The translations under genes were made by a program, and so were the position numbers. The notes beneath the pieces are model-generated. The model was not told the origin of the DNA. It made no database searches and was given only the letters and a program-made list of their open reading frames with translations. 64,000 bases of DNA, taken from the NCBI RefSeq assembly GCF_030232885.1, contig NZ_JASPGD010000004.1:124001-188000 (forward strand), written 5' to 3'. Below, one piece after another: positions 9,395 to 18,742 of this stretch (positions within the stretch are counted from its first letter, which is position 1; each line of letters starts with the position of its first letter). Source of the DNA: Corynebacterium sp. MSK297. GTDB lineage: Bacteria > Actinomycetota > Actinomycetes > Mycobacteriales > Mycobacteriaceae.

Positions 9395-11326
9395 ATGAGC
9401 ATTACCGATTACGCCACCGGCGGCGACAACGAGCCGGATAATTTCAGTCAGTCTCCATCGACTATGTCGGAATCTCAGGAAAATTCGCAGGGCAATAACA
9501 CGGCTACCGCAAGTGCCGTTGCCGAGAGTGGCGAAACTTCTGAGCACACCGACGCTGCAGCGCAAGCTCCAGCCAGCGACAGTCCTCAGGGTTTTTCCAA
9601 CCTCGACCTGCCTACCAGCGTGGTAGATGCGGTTACAGCCGTAGGTTTTGAAAAACCATCCCCAATTCAAGAACAAACCATCCCGATCCTTATGCAGGGC
9701 CGCGATGTGGTTGGCCTAGCCCAAACAGGTACCGGTAAAACCGCTGCCTTCGCGTTGCCAGTGCTGGCCCAGCTGGACCCAAACGAACGATTCCCGCAAG
9801 CATTGGTTTTGGCGCCGACTCGTGAGTTGGCCCTGCAGGTTGCAGACAGCTTTGAGTCTTTCGCTAAGCACCTCGGCGGAATTGAAGTGCTACCGATTTA
9901 CGGTGGCCAAGCCTATGGAATTCAGTTGGCAGGCCTGCGCCGCGGTGCGCAGATCATCGTCGGCACGCCAGGCCGCGTCATTGACCATCTGGAAAAGGGC
10001 AGTCTGGATATTTCCAAGCTGCGGTACCTCGTGCTGGATGAAGCCGACGAGATGCTGAACATGGGCTTTCAGGAAGACGTTGAGCGTATTTTGGCAGACA
10101 CGCCAGAACAGAAGCAGGTTGCGTTGTTCTCAGCGACGATGCCCAATGGTATTCGCCGTCTTTCAAAGCAGTACCTGAATGATCCTGCTGAAGTGACGGT
10201 GAAATCGCAGGCACGCACGAACGAAAACATCACCCAGCGCTTCCTTTTCACTCAGCACCGCGCAAAGTTCGACGCTTTCATTCGCATCTTGGAAGTTATC
10301 GACTATGACGGCATGATCGTGTTTACCCGCACGAAGCACGAAACAGAAGAAGTTGCGGAGAAGTTGCGCGCCGTCGGCTACAGTGCAGCTGCTATCAACG
10401 GCGATATTGCACAAAACCAGCGTGAGCGTACGGTGGAGCAGCTGAAATCGGGTCGTTTGGATATCCTGGTTGCGACCGACGTTGCCGCGCGAGGCCTTGA
10501 CGTCGAGCGCATCTCGCACGTCATTAACTTCGATATTCCTGGCGATACCGAGTCTTATGTGCACCGTATTGGACGCACAGCACGCGCTGGGCGTAGCGGT
10601 GAAGCGATCCTATTTGTTACCCCACGTGAGCGCCGCATGCTGCGGTCGATCGAGAAAGTCACTAAGGCAACGCTGGAAGAAATGCAGCTGCCGACGGTCG
10701 ATGAGGTCAATGAGGTGCGCAAGAAGAACTTTGCCGAAGGCATCACCGAGGCCCTTGGTGCCAAGGACAAAGATTTCTTCCGGACAATGATCCGTGAGTA
10801 CTCGAAGAACCACGATGTTGCGATGGACGATATCGCCGCTGCGCTTGCAGTGAAACTGCAAGGCGACAAAGACTTTTTGCTGAAAGAACAACCAGTCGAT
10901 AAGCGCAAAGATCGTTTTAATGATAAGCGTGGCGGACGCGATTTCGACGACCGCGGCGGACGTGATGGCCGGGGCCGTGATCGTGGTGGCCGTGGACGCG
11001 GGGGCCGGGACGCTAATTTCCAGCCATACCGTTTGGCTGTGGGTAAGCGTCAACACGTGCGCCCTGGATCGATCGTTGGTGCGCTGGCAAACGAAGGCGG
11101 CTTGAGCAACAAGGACTTTGGTCGTATCAATATTGGTGCCGATCACACCATTGTCGAACTGCCAAAGAACCTGGATCCGGCTGTACTGGACCGCCTGTCG
11201 GATACCAGAATTTCTGGTGAGCTGATTAAGATTCGTAAGGATTACGGTGCTCCTAGTCGCGGCGGGTTCCAGGGCAGTGGACGCCAGAACAGAGGTTCCA
11301 GAAAAGGCGGAAAATTCCGCGGCTAG
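9395..11326 (+). CDS. deaD: DEAD-box ATP-dependent RNA helicase
   Basis: This RNA helicase is likely used in ribosome assembly and in RNA unwinding or decay, especially in the cold. The 643-residue protein has an acidic Ser/Gln-rich N-terminal tail (about 70 residues). The helicase core carries the Q motif (KPSPIQEQTIP), Walker A AQTGTGKT (near 108), DEAD (near 214), SAT and HRIGRTARAG (near 389). An Arg/Gly/Asp-rich RNA-binding stretch follows (about 510-545), then a DbpA-like RNA-binding fold containing GSIVGALANEGGLSNKDFG. A downstream in-frame ATG at 9464 is an alternative start. It is monocistronic, divergent from hutG, and ends before a strong terminator (11391-11429). Confidence 0.95.
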   Translation: MSITDYATGGDNEPDNFSQSPSTMSESQENSQGNNTATASAVAESGETSEHTDAAAQAPASDSPQGFSNLDLPTSVVDAVTAVGFEKPSPIQEQTIPILMQGRDVVGLAQTGTGKTAAFALPVLAQLDPNERFPQALVLAPTRELALQVADSFESFAKHLGGIEVLPIYGGQAYGIQLAGLRRGAQIIVGTPGRVIDHLEKGSLDISKLRYLVLDEADEMLNMGFQEDVERILADTPEQKQVALFSATMPNGIRRLSKQYLNDPAEVTVKSQARTNENITQRFLFTQHRAKFDAFIRILEVIDYDGMIVFTRTKHETEEVAEKLRAVGYSAAAINGDIAQNQRERTVEQLKSGRLDILVATDVAARGLDVERISHVINFDIPGDTESYVHRIGRTARAGRSGEAILFVTPRERRMLRSIEKVTKATLEEMQLPTVDEVNEVRKKNFAEGITEALGAKDKDFFRTMIREYSKNHDVAMDDIAAALAVKLQGDKDFLLKEQPVDKRKDRFNDKRGGRDFDDRGGRDGRGRDRGGRGRGGRDANFQPYRLAVGKRQHVRPGSIVGALANEGGLSNKDFGRINIGADHTIVELPKNLDPAVLDRLSDTRISGELIKIRKDYGAPSRGGFQGSGRQNRGSRKGGKFRG

Positions 11327-11390
11327 AGATGCCCACGCATTCTTAGAAGCTACTATCATTCGTAGCTAACGGAATATGGGCACACGGCAA

Positions 11391-11429
11391 AGCCCGGGTC
11401 AGGAGTACTTCATCCTGGACCCGGGTTTT
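11391..11429. terminator. Strong terminator after deaD, possibly bidirectional
   Basis: A GC-rich stem (AGCCCGGGTCAGGA with TCCTGGACCCGGGTTT, one bulge, 8-nt loop) is followed by a TTTTG run on the plus strand. It sits between deaD and the convergent membrane-protein gene, and the minus strand also has a short T-run after the stem. Confidence 0.85.
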
Positions 11430-11481
11430 GTGCTACTTAACCGTGCTTTGCTGTGAGCGTTGAGCTCGTAGCGAGTGGTAG

Positions 11482-11955
11482 CTATACGAACATCAAGATC
11501 AATACTACGATCCAGAGCAAGTTGAAAATTCCGCCGTACATGGATAGTTGCTTTTTCAACTGTGCCCAATTTTCCACTTTATCTTCGTCAGGTGATGCCT
11601 CGCTTTCTGGCAACATGCCTAGTGCGCCGAGTGCAGTGCGCTGGCGTGGCAAAATAACCACAAGCAAAATAACCCAGGCGATAATTGCGAGCAGAATGGA
11701 TGCATGGAATTTTCCTTGGCTGCCGTAAGTATCCATATCGCTCAGGAACAGGACAAGGCCGAGCAAGGGAACCAGTGCGGAGAGGAACCCGTAGACTTTG
11801 GTGATTCGATAGAGCGCCGATGCTCCGCCTTGCGCAGTGGTGGTACCCGATTTTGCTTCGAATATTTGTGCAGGAAAAGCCGAGGTAGCTACCATAATTG
11901 GGCCAATGAATAACACGGCTGCTGCGATGTGTAGGACAAGCATAAAATCTGTCAT
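11482..11955 (-). CDS. Small four-helix membrane protein, function unknown
   Basis: The gene encodes a 157-residue integral membrane protein with four predicted helices. Helix 1 is MLVLHIAAAVLFIGPIMVA, helix 2 is around VYGFLSALVPLLGLVLFL, helix 3 is LLAIIAWVILLVVILP and helix 4 is NLLWIVVLILMFV. This layout resembles DUF2269-type or cytochrome-like small membrane proteins of actinobacteria. One His sits in helix 1 (LHIAA), but no haem-binding pair can be assigned. The ATG at 11955 follows a GAAAGAG Shine-Dalgarno sequence; the longer upstream reading frame is not supported. It lies about 70 nt downstream of the HNH nuclease gene on the same strand. Confidence 0.75.
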   Translation of the reverse strand: MTDFMLVLHIAAAVLFIGPIMVATSAFPAQIFEAKSGTTTAQGGASALYRITKVYGFLSALVPLLGLVLFLSDMDTYGSQGKFHASILLAIIAWVILLVVILPRQRTALGALGMLPESEASPDEDKVENWAQLKKQLSMYGGIFNLLWIVVLILMFV

Positions 11956-12025
11956 GGAAAATCTCTTTCGGTAGAGGAAATTGTATAGGGACAAAGGCTC
12001 CGTGTGCCACTTTACCAGCGCAGAA

Positions 12026-12817
12026 TTAGCTTCCAAGTAGGCTAAATAGCGTACATGCTTCATTCATTTTTCGTGCATCTACCTCGGGGATCAAGAGATC
12101 GTACAGCACTGCTACGAACGCAAGCCTGCGTGCATACCAGCAATGTGCGGAGCCATCCGACGGCATCCAGTTCGCTGGTAATGAGTCTGATTTTTCTCGG
12201 TTCGCACTGGCATCTGTGGGAACGAGGTTTCGGCCATCATTGGCGAATTTTCTCCGTTGCTGGTGGCCCCATGAATGTGCGCCTAAATCCCAGGCAGCAG
12301 AAAGCGGAAAAATATGGTCGATATCAATGTCGCGCGCAGAATCTGTAATGAGTAGGGGAGCCCCAGCATATTCATCCCAAATCTGGCTATCAAAAATTTT
12401 GCATGCAGCTAAATCCGTTGGCTCTGGTAGTTTCCCAGTGCGTTGGCGGACAGGTTGTGGGGCTGGTAGGGCGTCATGAGTGTTGCTGTAATCCTCAATC
12501 TCAGGAGAAGCATGGGTGATTGCAGCAGAGAGCAAGGCGGCTTCACGGGTAGTACACACGCCTTTTCGCCCCCAGCCATTGCCGAATTGTTCTCTTTCAT
12601 ACCCAGGGATGCGCTGCCGCTGTGGCGTTGTTTTCAGCTGTGTTGACAGCACATCCCATGATGGAAGATTCAGGTTTTCGTCGTATGTTGTGGGCTTAAG
12701 ACGCGGACATACAGCAGCGAGTGCAAGTCCAACGGTAGCTACGGTTAACAGGAGAATATACCAGCGAAAAATGCACCGTCGAATACAACTGGTTGGCCGC
12801 AGAGTGCAAGAGTGCAT
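12026..12817 (-). CDS. Exported or membrane-anchored HNH nuclease
   Basis: The 263-residue protein has a basic N-terminus followed by one hydrophobic segment (WYILLLTVATVGLALAAV, about residues 19-36), which suggests a signal peptide or membrane anchor. The body carries an HNH/DUF1524-like active-site region: DIDHIFPLSAAWD (near 165-177), a basic RRKFAND, and NLVPTDASANREKSD, where the second and third ligands of this family sit. The product is therefore a predicted extracytoplasmic DNA or RNA nuclease, perhaps for nutrient scavenging or competition. The exact start is uncertain because no good Shine-Dalgarno sequence precedes ATG 12817. It follows the putP pseudogene on the same strand. Confidence 0.8.
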   Translation of the reverse strand: MHSCTLRPTSCIRRCIFRWYILLLTVATVGLALAAVCPRLKPTTYDENLNLPSWDVLSTQLKTTPQRQRIPGYEREQFGNGWGRKGVCTTREAALLSAAITHASPEIEDYSNTHDALPAPQPVRQRTGKLPEPTDLAACKIFDSQIWDEYAGAPLLITDSARDIDIDHIFPLSAAWDLGAHSWGHQQRRKFANDGRNLVPTDASANREKSDSLPANWMPSDGSAHCWYARRLAFVAVLYDLLIPEVDARKMNEACTLFSLLGS

Positions 12818-12928
12818 GCACTATAAGACTGCATAAGCGTCTAGCGAGTTCCACGACCATCAGTATGCACATGAGTCGTGAGCGAAACGTTGTGAAAGCA
12901 ATTACCGGCAGTTTGGCCGAAGCCACAG

Positions 12929-13465
12929 CTAATCGACTTTGCTCGCTGCCTGGTCGAAATCGAGTCCACCGGCGTCGGCAAGGTTATCCAGTTTGGCAGC
13001 CTTGTTGAATTCTTGTTGGATTTTTTCACTCGGCGCCTTGGTAGCCAGCATCATAAGAACCAGTCCGAGGATAGTTTCGCTTGGATTAACTGCAAGCAGC
13101 GCACCGACGACGGCGATGACGACAACTGCGGTGCGTGAGAGATTGATCAGCACGAATTGGGAGGGTGCTTTTTCGCGAGTCTCATGTAGATGTCTTCGAT
13201 GAGGGAAAAGACAAGATTAACAGCTGTGACGACATCGTGGACATAATGGCTGTCAGTATTGCTGTGAGCACGAGTCCGGCTGGCAGTGGACGGAACATGA
13301 CGTGCGCCATGTCCAAAAAGACCGTTTCAAAGGCGGTGTGGTCGGTGATGCTGTGAAAGGCCAGAGAGAAACAAGGCACCGGAAGACCCAGCTCCAATAT
13401 CCAATCGCCAACATCGCCAAGAGATAGGCGATAATCGCAATCACAAACCAGGTCTGTTCTGACAT
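12929..13465 (-). pseudogene. Decayed, internally deleted second putP copy
   Basis: Three minus-strand fragments resemble PutP encoded just upstream (13690-15261) and occur in the same order. The first, starting at ATG 13465 (MSEQTWFVIAIIAYLLAMLA), matches the PutP N-terminus. After about 26 residues the similarity jumps to the PutP region near residue 310 (SITDHTAFETVFLDMA), which is in another frame. After a further frameshift the last part (LINLSRTAVVVIAVVGALL) continues to NPSETILGLV and then jumps again to the C-terminal tail (MMLATKAPSEKI). So there are two large in-gene deletions and at least one frameshift, and the copy cannot make a transporter. It most likely arose by tandem duplication of putP. 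Confidence 0.88.
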
Positions 13466-13587
13466 TATTGCTCCGCTTCCTTGCAGTGCATAAATTAGTC
13501 GACCTAGGCCAGGGTCTGTGGTTTGAGTCACTCTATGGCGGTAGTTGCTAGGTTAGCGCAAAAGCTGAGAAATATCAGATAGATAAC

Positions 13588-13631
13588 AAAAACTCCCCTG
13601 TGGATGAGGTGACTCTATCCACGGGGGAGTG
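13588..13631 (-). terminator. Rho-independent terminator of putP
   Basis: A 14-bp near-perfect stem (ACTCCCCTGTGGAT 13593-13606 with ATCCACGGGGGAGT 13618-13631) has an 11-nt loop. On the minus strand it is followed by TTTTTG. It lies 58 nt after the putP stop and separates putP from the decayed copy. Confidence 0.9.
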
Positions 13632-13689
13632 GCGTACCGAAAGAAAATGCATCTCCTGCGGTGTTAAGCGCCAAAGCTGATTAAGAAGC

Positions 13690-15261
13690 TTATTTCTTCA
13701 CTTCTTCCGCGGCCTCGTCGAAGTCAACGTCTTCGTTTTCGGTCGCGATGTCGGTTAGCTTGGCAGCCTGATCAAACTGTTTCTTGACCTTGGTCGCTGG
13801 TTCCTTGGTTGCCAAGGTGACTAGTACGAGGGCAATAACAGCTGCTGCGAAGCCAGGCACGATCTCGTAGATGATGTCGGAGAACCATACGCCCCAAACT
13901 ACGGAGACGATAGCACCGGTGGCCATACCTGCGATGGCACCTGGTGCGTTCAGACGCTTCCAGTACAGCGAGAACAAGACGACCGGACCGAATGCGGAAC
14001 CAAAGCCGGCCCATGCGAATCCGACCAGTCCCAGGATGGAGTCGCTTGGGTTGACTGCCAGGATAGCGGCCAGAACAGCGACGGCAACGACGCAGGTGCG
14101 GGACAGGTTGATCAAAACCTGTTCTGCTGGCTTGCGCTTCGCAAACATCTTGTATAGGTCCTCGATCAGTGAGGAAGAGACAGCCAGCAGCTGGGAGGAC
14201 ATGGTGGACATGATCGCAGCCAGAACTGCGGTCAGAACCAGGCCTGCGATTAGCGGGTGGAACATGACGCGGGCCATGTCCAAGAAGACGGTCTCGAAAG
14301 CGTCCTGGTCGGTAATGGAGTTGCCGGTCTGGGTGAAGAACACGGTGCCGACCAGGGCGACGAAAACGGCGCCGATAACGCAGAGCAGCATCCAGCCGAT
14401 ACCCCAGAAACGACCTGCGCGGGCGTCGGTGGAGTTACGCAGGGCCATGAAGCGAACGATGATGTGTGGTTGGCCGAAGTAGCCCAAGCCCCAGGCGAAG
14501 TTACCAACGATAGCGGCAACTGCTCCAGCAGAAGCTACGTTGAACAGGTTGAAGAACTCTGGGTTGGCCTCGACGATGCCGTCGGTGCCGTAATTATTTT
14601 CAGCTGCGAAGCTGAAGATGTCCGAACCGTTGTCGAGAGATACGAACGCCATGATTGGGACGATCATCAGCGACAGGAACATGATAATGCCCTGGACAGT
14701 ATCGGTGTAAGACACAGCCAGGAAGCCACCGATGAAAGTGTAGGCAACAGTGATGGCCGCGACGATCAGCAGGCCGATCAGATAATCGCCATCGAAAGTG
14801 GACTCGAAGTAACGACCGCCGGCCACCATGCCGGAGGAAACGTAGAAAGTAAAGAAGAAGATAATCACCGCTGCGGACAGAACACGCAGGACGCGTGATT
14901 TATCTGCTAGACGGTTTTCGAAGAAGGAAGGAACCGTAATCGAATCGTCTGCGATCTCGGAATATGCACGAAGACGTGGTGCAACAACCTTCCAGTTCAC
15001 CCATGCACCGATCGTAAGACCGATCGCGATCCACAGTTCAACCATGCCGGATGCGAACAATGCGCCCGGAAGGCCCATGAGCAACCAGCCGGACATGTCC
15101 GATGCTCCGGCAGACAACGCGGCGACAAATGGCGGAAGGCCACGGCCTGCGAGGACGTAATCGTCGTATTGATCTGTTTGTTTATAGCTCCAGTAGCCAA
15201 TCGCGAGCATCCCGAACATGTAGATGATGATCGCGATGACAAACCAGGTTGATTCAGTCAC
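13690..15261 (-). CDS. putP: Sodium/proline symporter PutP (SSS family)
   Basis: This inner-membrane transporter imports L-proline with Na+, for use as a carbon/nitrogen source or compatible solute. The 523-residue protein has about 13 hydrophobic segments. It shows SSS-family landmarks such as GRGLPPFVAALSAGASDMSGW near residue 40 (the sodium/proline-binding region), GYFGQPHIIVRFMA and AIMSTMSSQLLAVSSSL. The C-terminal tail is hydrophilic and acidic. The start is GTG 15261, preceded by a good AAGGAG Shine-Dalgarno sequence. A candidate promoter lies about 220 nt upstream, and a strong terminator follows. A degenerate paralogous fragment lies directly downstream. Confidence 0.95.
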   Translation of the reverse strand: MTESTWFVIAIIIYMFGMLAIGYWSYKQTDQYDDYVLAGRGLPPFVAALSAGASDMSGWLLMGLPGALFASGMVELWIAIGLTIGAWVNWKVVAPRLRAYSEIADDSITVPSFFENRLADKSRVLRVLSAAVIIFFFTFYVSSGMVAGGRYFESTFDGDYLIGLLIVAAITVAYTFIGGFLAVSYTDTVQGIIMFLSLMIVPIMAFVSLDNGSDIFSFAAENNYGTDGIVEANPEFFNLFNVASAGAVAAIVGNFAWGLGYFGQPHIIVRFMALRNSTDARAGRFWGIGWMLLCVIGAVFVALVGTVFFTQTGNSITDQDAFETVFLDMARVMFHPLIAGLVLTAVLAAIMSTMSSQLLAVSSSLIEDLYKMFAKRKPAEQVLINLSRTCVVAVAVLAAILAVNPSDSILGLVGFAWAGFGSAFGPVVLFSLYWKRLNAPGAIAGMATGAIVSVVWGVWFSDIIYEIVPGFAAAVIALVLVTLATKEPATKVKKQFDQAAKLTDIATENEDVDFDEAAEEVKK

Positions 15262-15480
15262 CGTTTCTCCTTATGAGTAGTTATCTGGCGCACCGGGAAG
15301 TGCGCATAATTTGTGCATTGCCTGGCGTGAGGTAGCCGGGCCATACGGTTTGTCGAGCTCTGCTTACCACTTGAAAACTCAGCGACCTACTGCTCGACGT
15401 TGCCGTCGCGAATACTTAATCAGTAGTCATAGCGGCCAATCCGCACAGCAAAACGACTGGTTTTAGTGGATCAATGATTT

Positions 15481-15509
15481 ACCGTAGTGAGAATTCGCAG
15501 CTCACCCAA
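15481..15509 (-). promoter_or_regulatory. Candidate putP promoter
   Basis: On the minus strand TTGGGT and TACGGT are separated by 17 nt. The implied transcript would carry a leader of about 210 nt before the putP GTG. This is a pattern match only. Confidence 0.35.
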
Positions 15510-15622
15510 ATGTTACCTGCGTCAAACCCAGTAAAATTTCAGGTTTTTTAGGCTCTTAGCAGGCCGCACTGCAGAATATAACAGGATGATAACAATTAGA
15601 TTTCGGCTCTGGTGCAAACTGG

Positions 15623-15628
15623 TAGTCT
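15623..15628 (+). promoter_or_regulatory. -10 hexamer for leaderless SNF2 gene
   Basis: TAGTCT ends 7 nt before ATG 15636, consistent with transcription starting at the start codon. No Shine-Dalgarno sequence is present. Confidence 0.5.
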
Positions 15629-15635
15629 GTTCCTT

Positions 15636-18600
15636 ATGTCTTCGTTCCTTCTGCACGGTCTGTGGCTGCCAGTTTCCGGGTTGAGCTTATGGATTGAAAA
15701 GGTGGAAGGGCGGAAGATCGTTCTGCCGGAACAGGTTCCATCCGGGACTTTTCCACCGGTCGTCGAGTCCTTATTGCAGCGACGTAGCTTTCGAAACCGC
15801 GCCCGTATTTCCTTGCGTACCCCCAAAGGCAAAGACGTCTCTCTTATGGTACCCATGGGGCTTTTTGCTCCAGAAGATTCTGTGAAGATACTGAGTGAAT
15901 TAGAATTTTTAGATAATTCCTCCCCGGCAGCAACAGAATCCCAACGCAACGCGATCGCACCGGATCTTTATTGGTTGATTCGTATGTATACGGGGCTAAC
16001 CCAATTTGTCCGCGCCGGGCGAGTTACTGTTCGTCTGAGCTACCAGGCAGGTGAGTGGTTTCCCCAGTGGCACCTTGCCACGGGGCTGGCAGAACGTGGT
16101 TGGCTTAGCGAGATGATTGCGGCCTGCCCCGGAATTCTCACGGTCAATAATCGCGATCTTGCCGACGAGTTGGCTCACCACCTGGTCCACTGGATTACCA
16201 TCGCGCACTTGCAATCACTAGCGGCAGAACCTAGACCGTACCCGTGGCATGAATTTTCCCAAGCGTTACTCAAAGGCCAACCAATTCGGCGCGGCAAGGG
16301 CGCGCTGTTGCGCGGTCTCAATGAGTGGAATGACTCGATCACCTCCGTTGATCTGCAACTGGTCATCATCGTGAATGAACCGCCGGATGAACCGAATGCG
16401 CAATGGCCTATTCGGCTGCAGGTGCGTTCTGGCACAGACTCGCCACAGCCCATTCGCACAGACCAGCTCGACCAATCGAGCGTCGAGCTGCTTCGTAAAT
16501 CGCACCTGGAAGCAATCCGGGTCTCGCCAATGTTGGAACCGAACCTGGACTCGGTAGAGCGCATGCGTCGTCGACAAGACGATGCTAACGCAGGTGATTG
16601 GGATGTCTACGTCGACACCGAAGATGTCGTGGACTTCGTGAGTTCAGACATTACTGATCTTCGTACAGCAGGGTTTACTGTCATGCTGCCACGTGCCTGG
16701 TCGCAGCTGGAAACTACCGCCAAACTAGAAACTCACGAGGTCAATGAGAAAGCAACCCAATCGCAACTGGGCATGGATAAGCTCGTGCAATACAACTGGC
16801 GGCTTTCCATCGGCGACCAGGAACTGAGCGACGCGGAAATGTCGGATTTGGTCAACTCGAAATCCGGGTTAATCAAGCTGCGCGGTAATTGGGTCATGGC
16901 GGATACCCAAGCACTGAGTCGAATCAGTGAGTATATGGACCAGCTGTCCGAAACGGCGTCGAAACGCGCGAAAAAACGGATGGAAAAAGCTGCGCGCTTA
17001 GCGGAAATGGCACGCTTGGCGGATTCCCCGGACGCTGACGAACTGGCTGCAGAAGCCGAAAGATTGCGGCAGGCCTACAACGATGCTGTCAAGAACAACG
17101 CAGGTGCTGCGCATGCAGATGGCGCAGCAGGCGATGAGGGGTTTAATGCTCAAGAAGTGACCGTCGGTGACCTCCGCGAGCTAGCGCTGCAGTCTATGGC
17201 CGATGAGCCCATCGAATTTACCGGATCGAACTGGCACGCTAGCTTGCTCGGAGGCATGGAAACCCCAGCACCCCAGAGGGTAGAGATCCCCGATACCGTG
17301 CATGCGCAGTTGCGTGATTATCAGCGCCGCGGCGTGGATTGGATGTACTGGATGTCGCGAAACAACCTGGGGGCTGTGCTTGCCGACGACATGGGCTTAG
17401 GAAAGACACTGCAACTGTTGTCTTTGACTGCGATCGAAAAACACCGCGAACAATCAACTGGTCCCACACTCGTCGTGGCACCGACTTCGGTGGTAGGAAA
17501 CTGGGCCCGAGAGGCAGCGAAGTTCGTACCTAGCCTGCGAATCTTGGTGCACCACGGCAGCCAGCGTGCCACCGGTGAGGAACTTGTTCGAGTGGCGACA
17601 GAACGTGATCTCGTTATTACCTCGTATGGCACTGTGAGCCGAGACTTTTCTGCTCTGGGACGCATAGAATGGGATCGCGTAGTGCTAGATGAGGCACAGG
17701 CTATTAAAAACTCGTCGACACGTGCGTCGAAAAGCGTGCGGTCCTTGCCTTCTCGCCACCGCATTGCTTTGACGGGAACCCCGGTAGAAAACCGCTTGTC
17801 TGAGATGCGTTCCATTGTCGATTTCACCAATCCGGGTGTGTTAGGCTCGGCAAGCTTTTTCCGACACCACTTCGCGAAACCAATTGAACGCGATAATGAT
17901 GAGGCATTAACGGATCGGTTACGACGTTTGACAGCACCGTTTATTCTGCGGCGACTGAAGACAGATCCCGCCATCATTGATGACCTTCCGGAAAAAACAG
18001 AGGAAGTGCTCACCGTCACGTTGAGCGATGAACAGGCTGCCCTGTACAAAGCTCTAGTTGATGACGTACAACGCCAGCTTGAGACCAAAGATAAGGGCAT
18101 GGCGCGCCGGGGCATGGTTTTGGCCAGTTTGACGCGGATGAAACAGATTTGTAATCATCCGGCACATTACTTAGGCGATGGCTCACCAGTGACGTTGAAA
18201 GGCCAACATCGCTCAGGAAAAATTGAGAAACTCATGGAGCTGGTGGATCATGCCGTGCAGTCTGGCCAGCGCATGCTGGTATTTACGCAATACCGGGCAT
18301 TTGGGGAGATTCTGCAGCCATATTTGAGTGAGCAGCTCGGAGAAAGCGTGCCTTTTTTGCACGGTGGCGTTCCGCAAGAAAAGCGCGACCGGCTAGTGAG
18401 TGATTTCCAGGCAGACGATGGTCCGGCCTTGATGATTCTATCCTTGAAAGCAGGCGGGACCGGGTTGAATCTCACTGCGGCATCAATGGTTGTGCACATG
18501 GACCGGTGGTGGAATCCGGCGGTGGAAAACCAAGCGACCGACAGGGCTTTCCGCATTGGCCAGCAAAAGAATGTGGCGGTGTATAAGATGATCAGTGCCG

Positions 18601-18740
18601 GAACGATGGAGGAATCCATTCAGGATATTCTTGATGGAAAGACTCATTTGGCTGGCGCCATTGTGGGTGAAGGTGAAGGCTGGATTACTGAATTGGATCC
18701 ACAACAATTGGCAGAGTTAATGAGTTACCGCGAGCAATAG
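15636..18740 (+). CDS. SNF2-family ATPase (bacterial RapA/Snf2-like helicase)
   Basis: The 1034-residue protein is a predicted dsDNA translocase or remodeller. Its first half (about 1-560) is the domain usually preceding bacterial SNF2 ATPases, with a Lys/Ala-rich helical stretch near 445-495. The C-terminal half is a full SNF2 motor: LRDYQRRGVDWM (Q/I region), Walker A DDMGLGKT (near 583), DEAQ (near 685) and SALTGTP-like ALTGTPVEN. The second RecA domain has LKAGGTGLNLTAA and DRAFRIGQ. The protein is cytoplasmic. The stop is separated by 2 nt from the start of the SWIM-domain gene, so the two are translationally linked. The ATG at 15636 is preferred over the open frame from 15612. Possible roles are DNA repair, removal of stalled RNA polymerase, or defence; the sequence alone cannot decide. 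Confidence 0.93.
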   Translation: MSSFLLHGLWLPVSGLSLWIEKVEGRKIVLPEQVPSGTFPPVVESLLQRRSFRNRARISLRTPKGKDVSLMVPMGLFAPEDSVKILSELEFLDNSSPAATESQRNAIAPDLYWLIRMYTGLTQFVRAGRVTVRLSYQAGEWFPQWHLATGLAERGWLSEMIAACPGILTVNNRDLADELAHHLVHWITIAHLQSLAAEPRPYPWHEFSQALLKGQPIRRGKGALLRGLNEWNDSITSVDLQLVIIVNEPPDEPNAQWPIRLQVRSGTDSPQPIRTDQLDQSSVELLRKSHLEAIRVSPMLEPNLDSVERMRRRQDDANAGDWDVYVDTEDVVDFVSSDITDLRTAGFTVMLPRAWSQLETTAKLETHEVNEKATQSQLGMDKLVQYNWRLSIGDQELSDAEMSDLVNSKSGLIKLRGNWVMADTQALSRISEYMDQLSETASKRAKKRMEKAARLAEMARLADSPDADELAAEAERLRQAYNDAVKNNAGAAHADGAAGDEGFNAQEVTVGDLRELALQSMADEPIEFTGSNWHASLLGGMETPAPQRVEIPDTVHAQLRDYQRRGVDWMYWMSRNNLGAVLADDMGLGKTLQLLSLTAIEKHREQSTGPTLVVAPTSVVGNWAREAAKFVPSLRILVHHGSQRATGEELVRVATERDLVITSYGTVSRDFSALGRIEWDRVVLDEAQAIKNSSTRASKSVRSLPSRHRIALTGTPVENRLSEMRSIVDFTNPGVLGSASFFRHHFAKPIERDNDEALTDRLRRLTAPFILRRLKTDPAIIDDLPEKTEEVLTVTLSDEQAALYKALVDDVQRQLETKDKGMARRGMVLASLTRMKQICNHPAHYLGDGSPVTLKGQHRSGKIEKLMELVDHAVQSGQRMLVFTQYRAFGEILQPYLSEQLGESVPFLHGGVPQEKRDRLVSDFQADDGPALMILSLKAGGTGLNLTAASMVVHMDRWWNPAVENQATDRAFRIGQQKNVAVYKMISAGTMEESIQDILDGKTHLAGAIVGEGEGWITELDPQQLAELMSYREQ

Positions 18741-18742
18741 CT

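Larger units (their letters stand above)
15262..15635. other. Intergenic region between divergent putP and SNF2 genes
   Basis: This 374-nt gap contains no credible ORF. It holds the Shine-Dalgarno sequence of putP (15266-15272), a candidate putP promoter at 15481-15509 and the -10 of the SNF2 gene (15623-15628). The rest is moderately AT-rich with no clear repeat. Confidence 0.6.

Noticed and set aside
9281-9676. N-terminal extension of hutG
   Set aside because: It overlaps the deaD start on the other strand and has no homology; the -10 at 9287-9292 fits the ATG at 9280.
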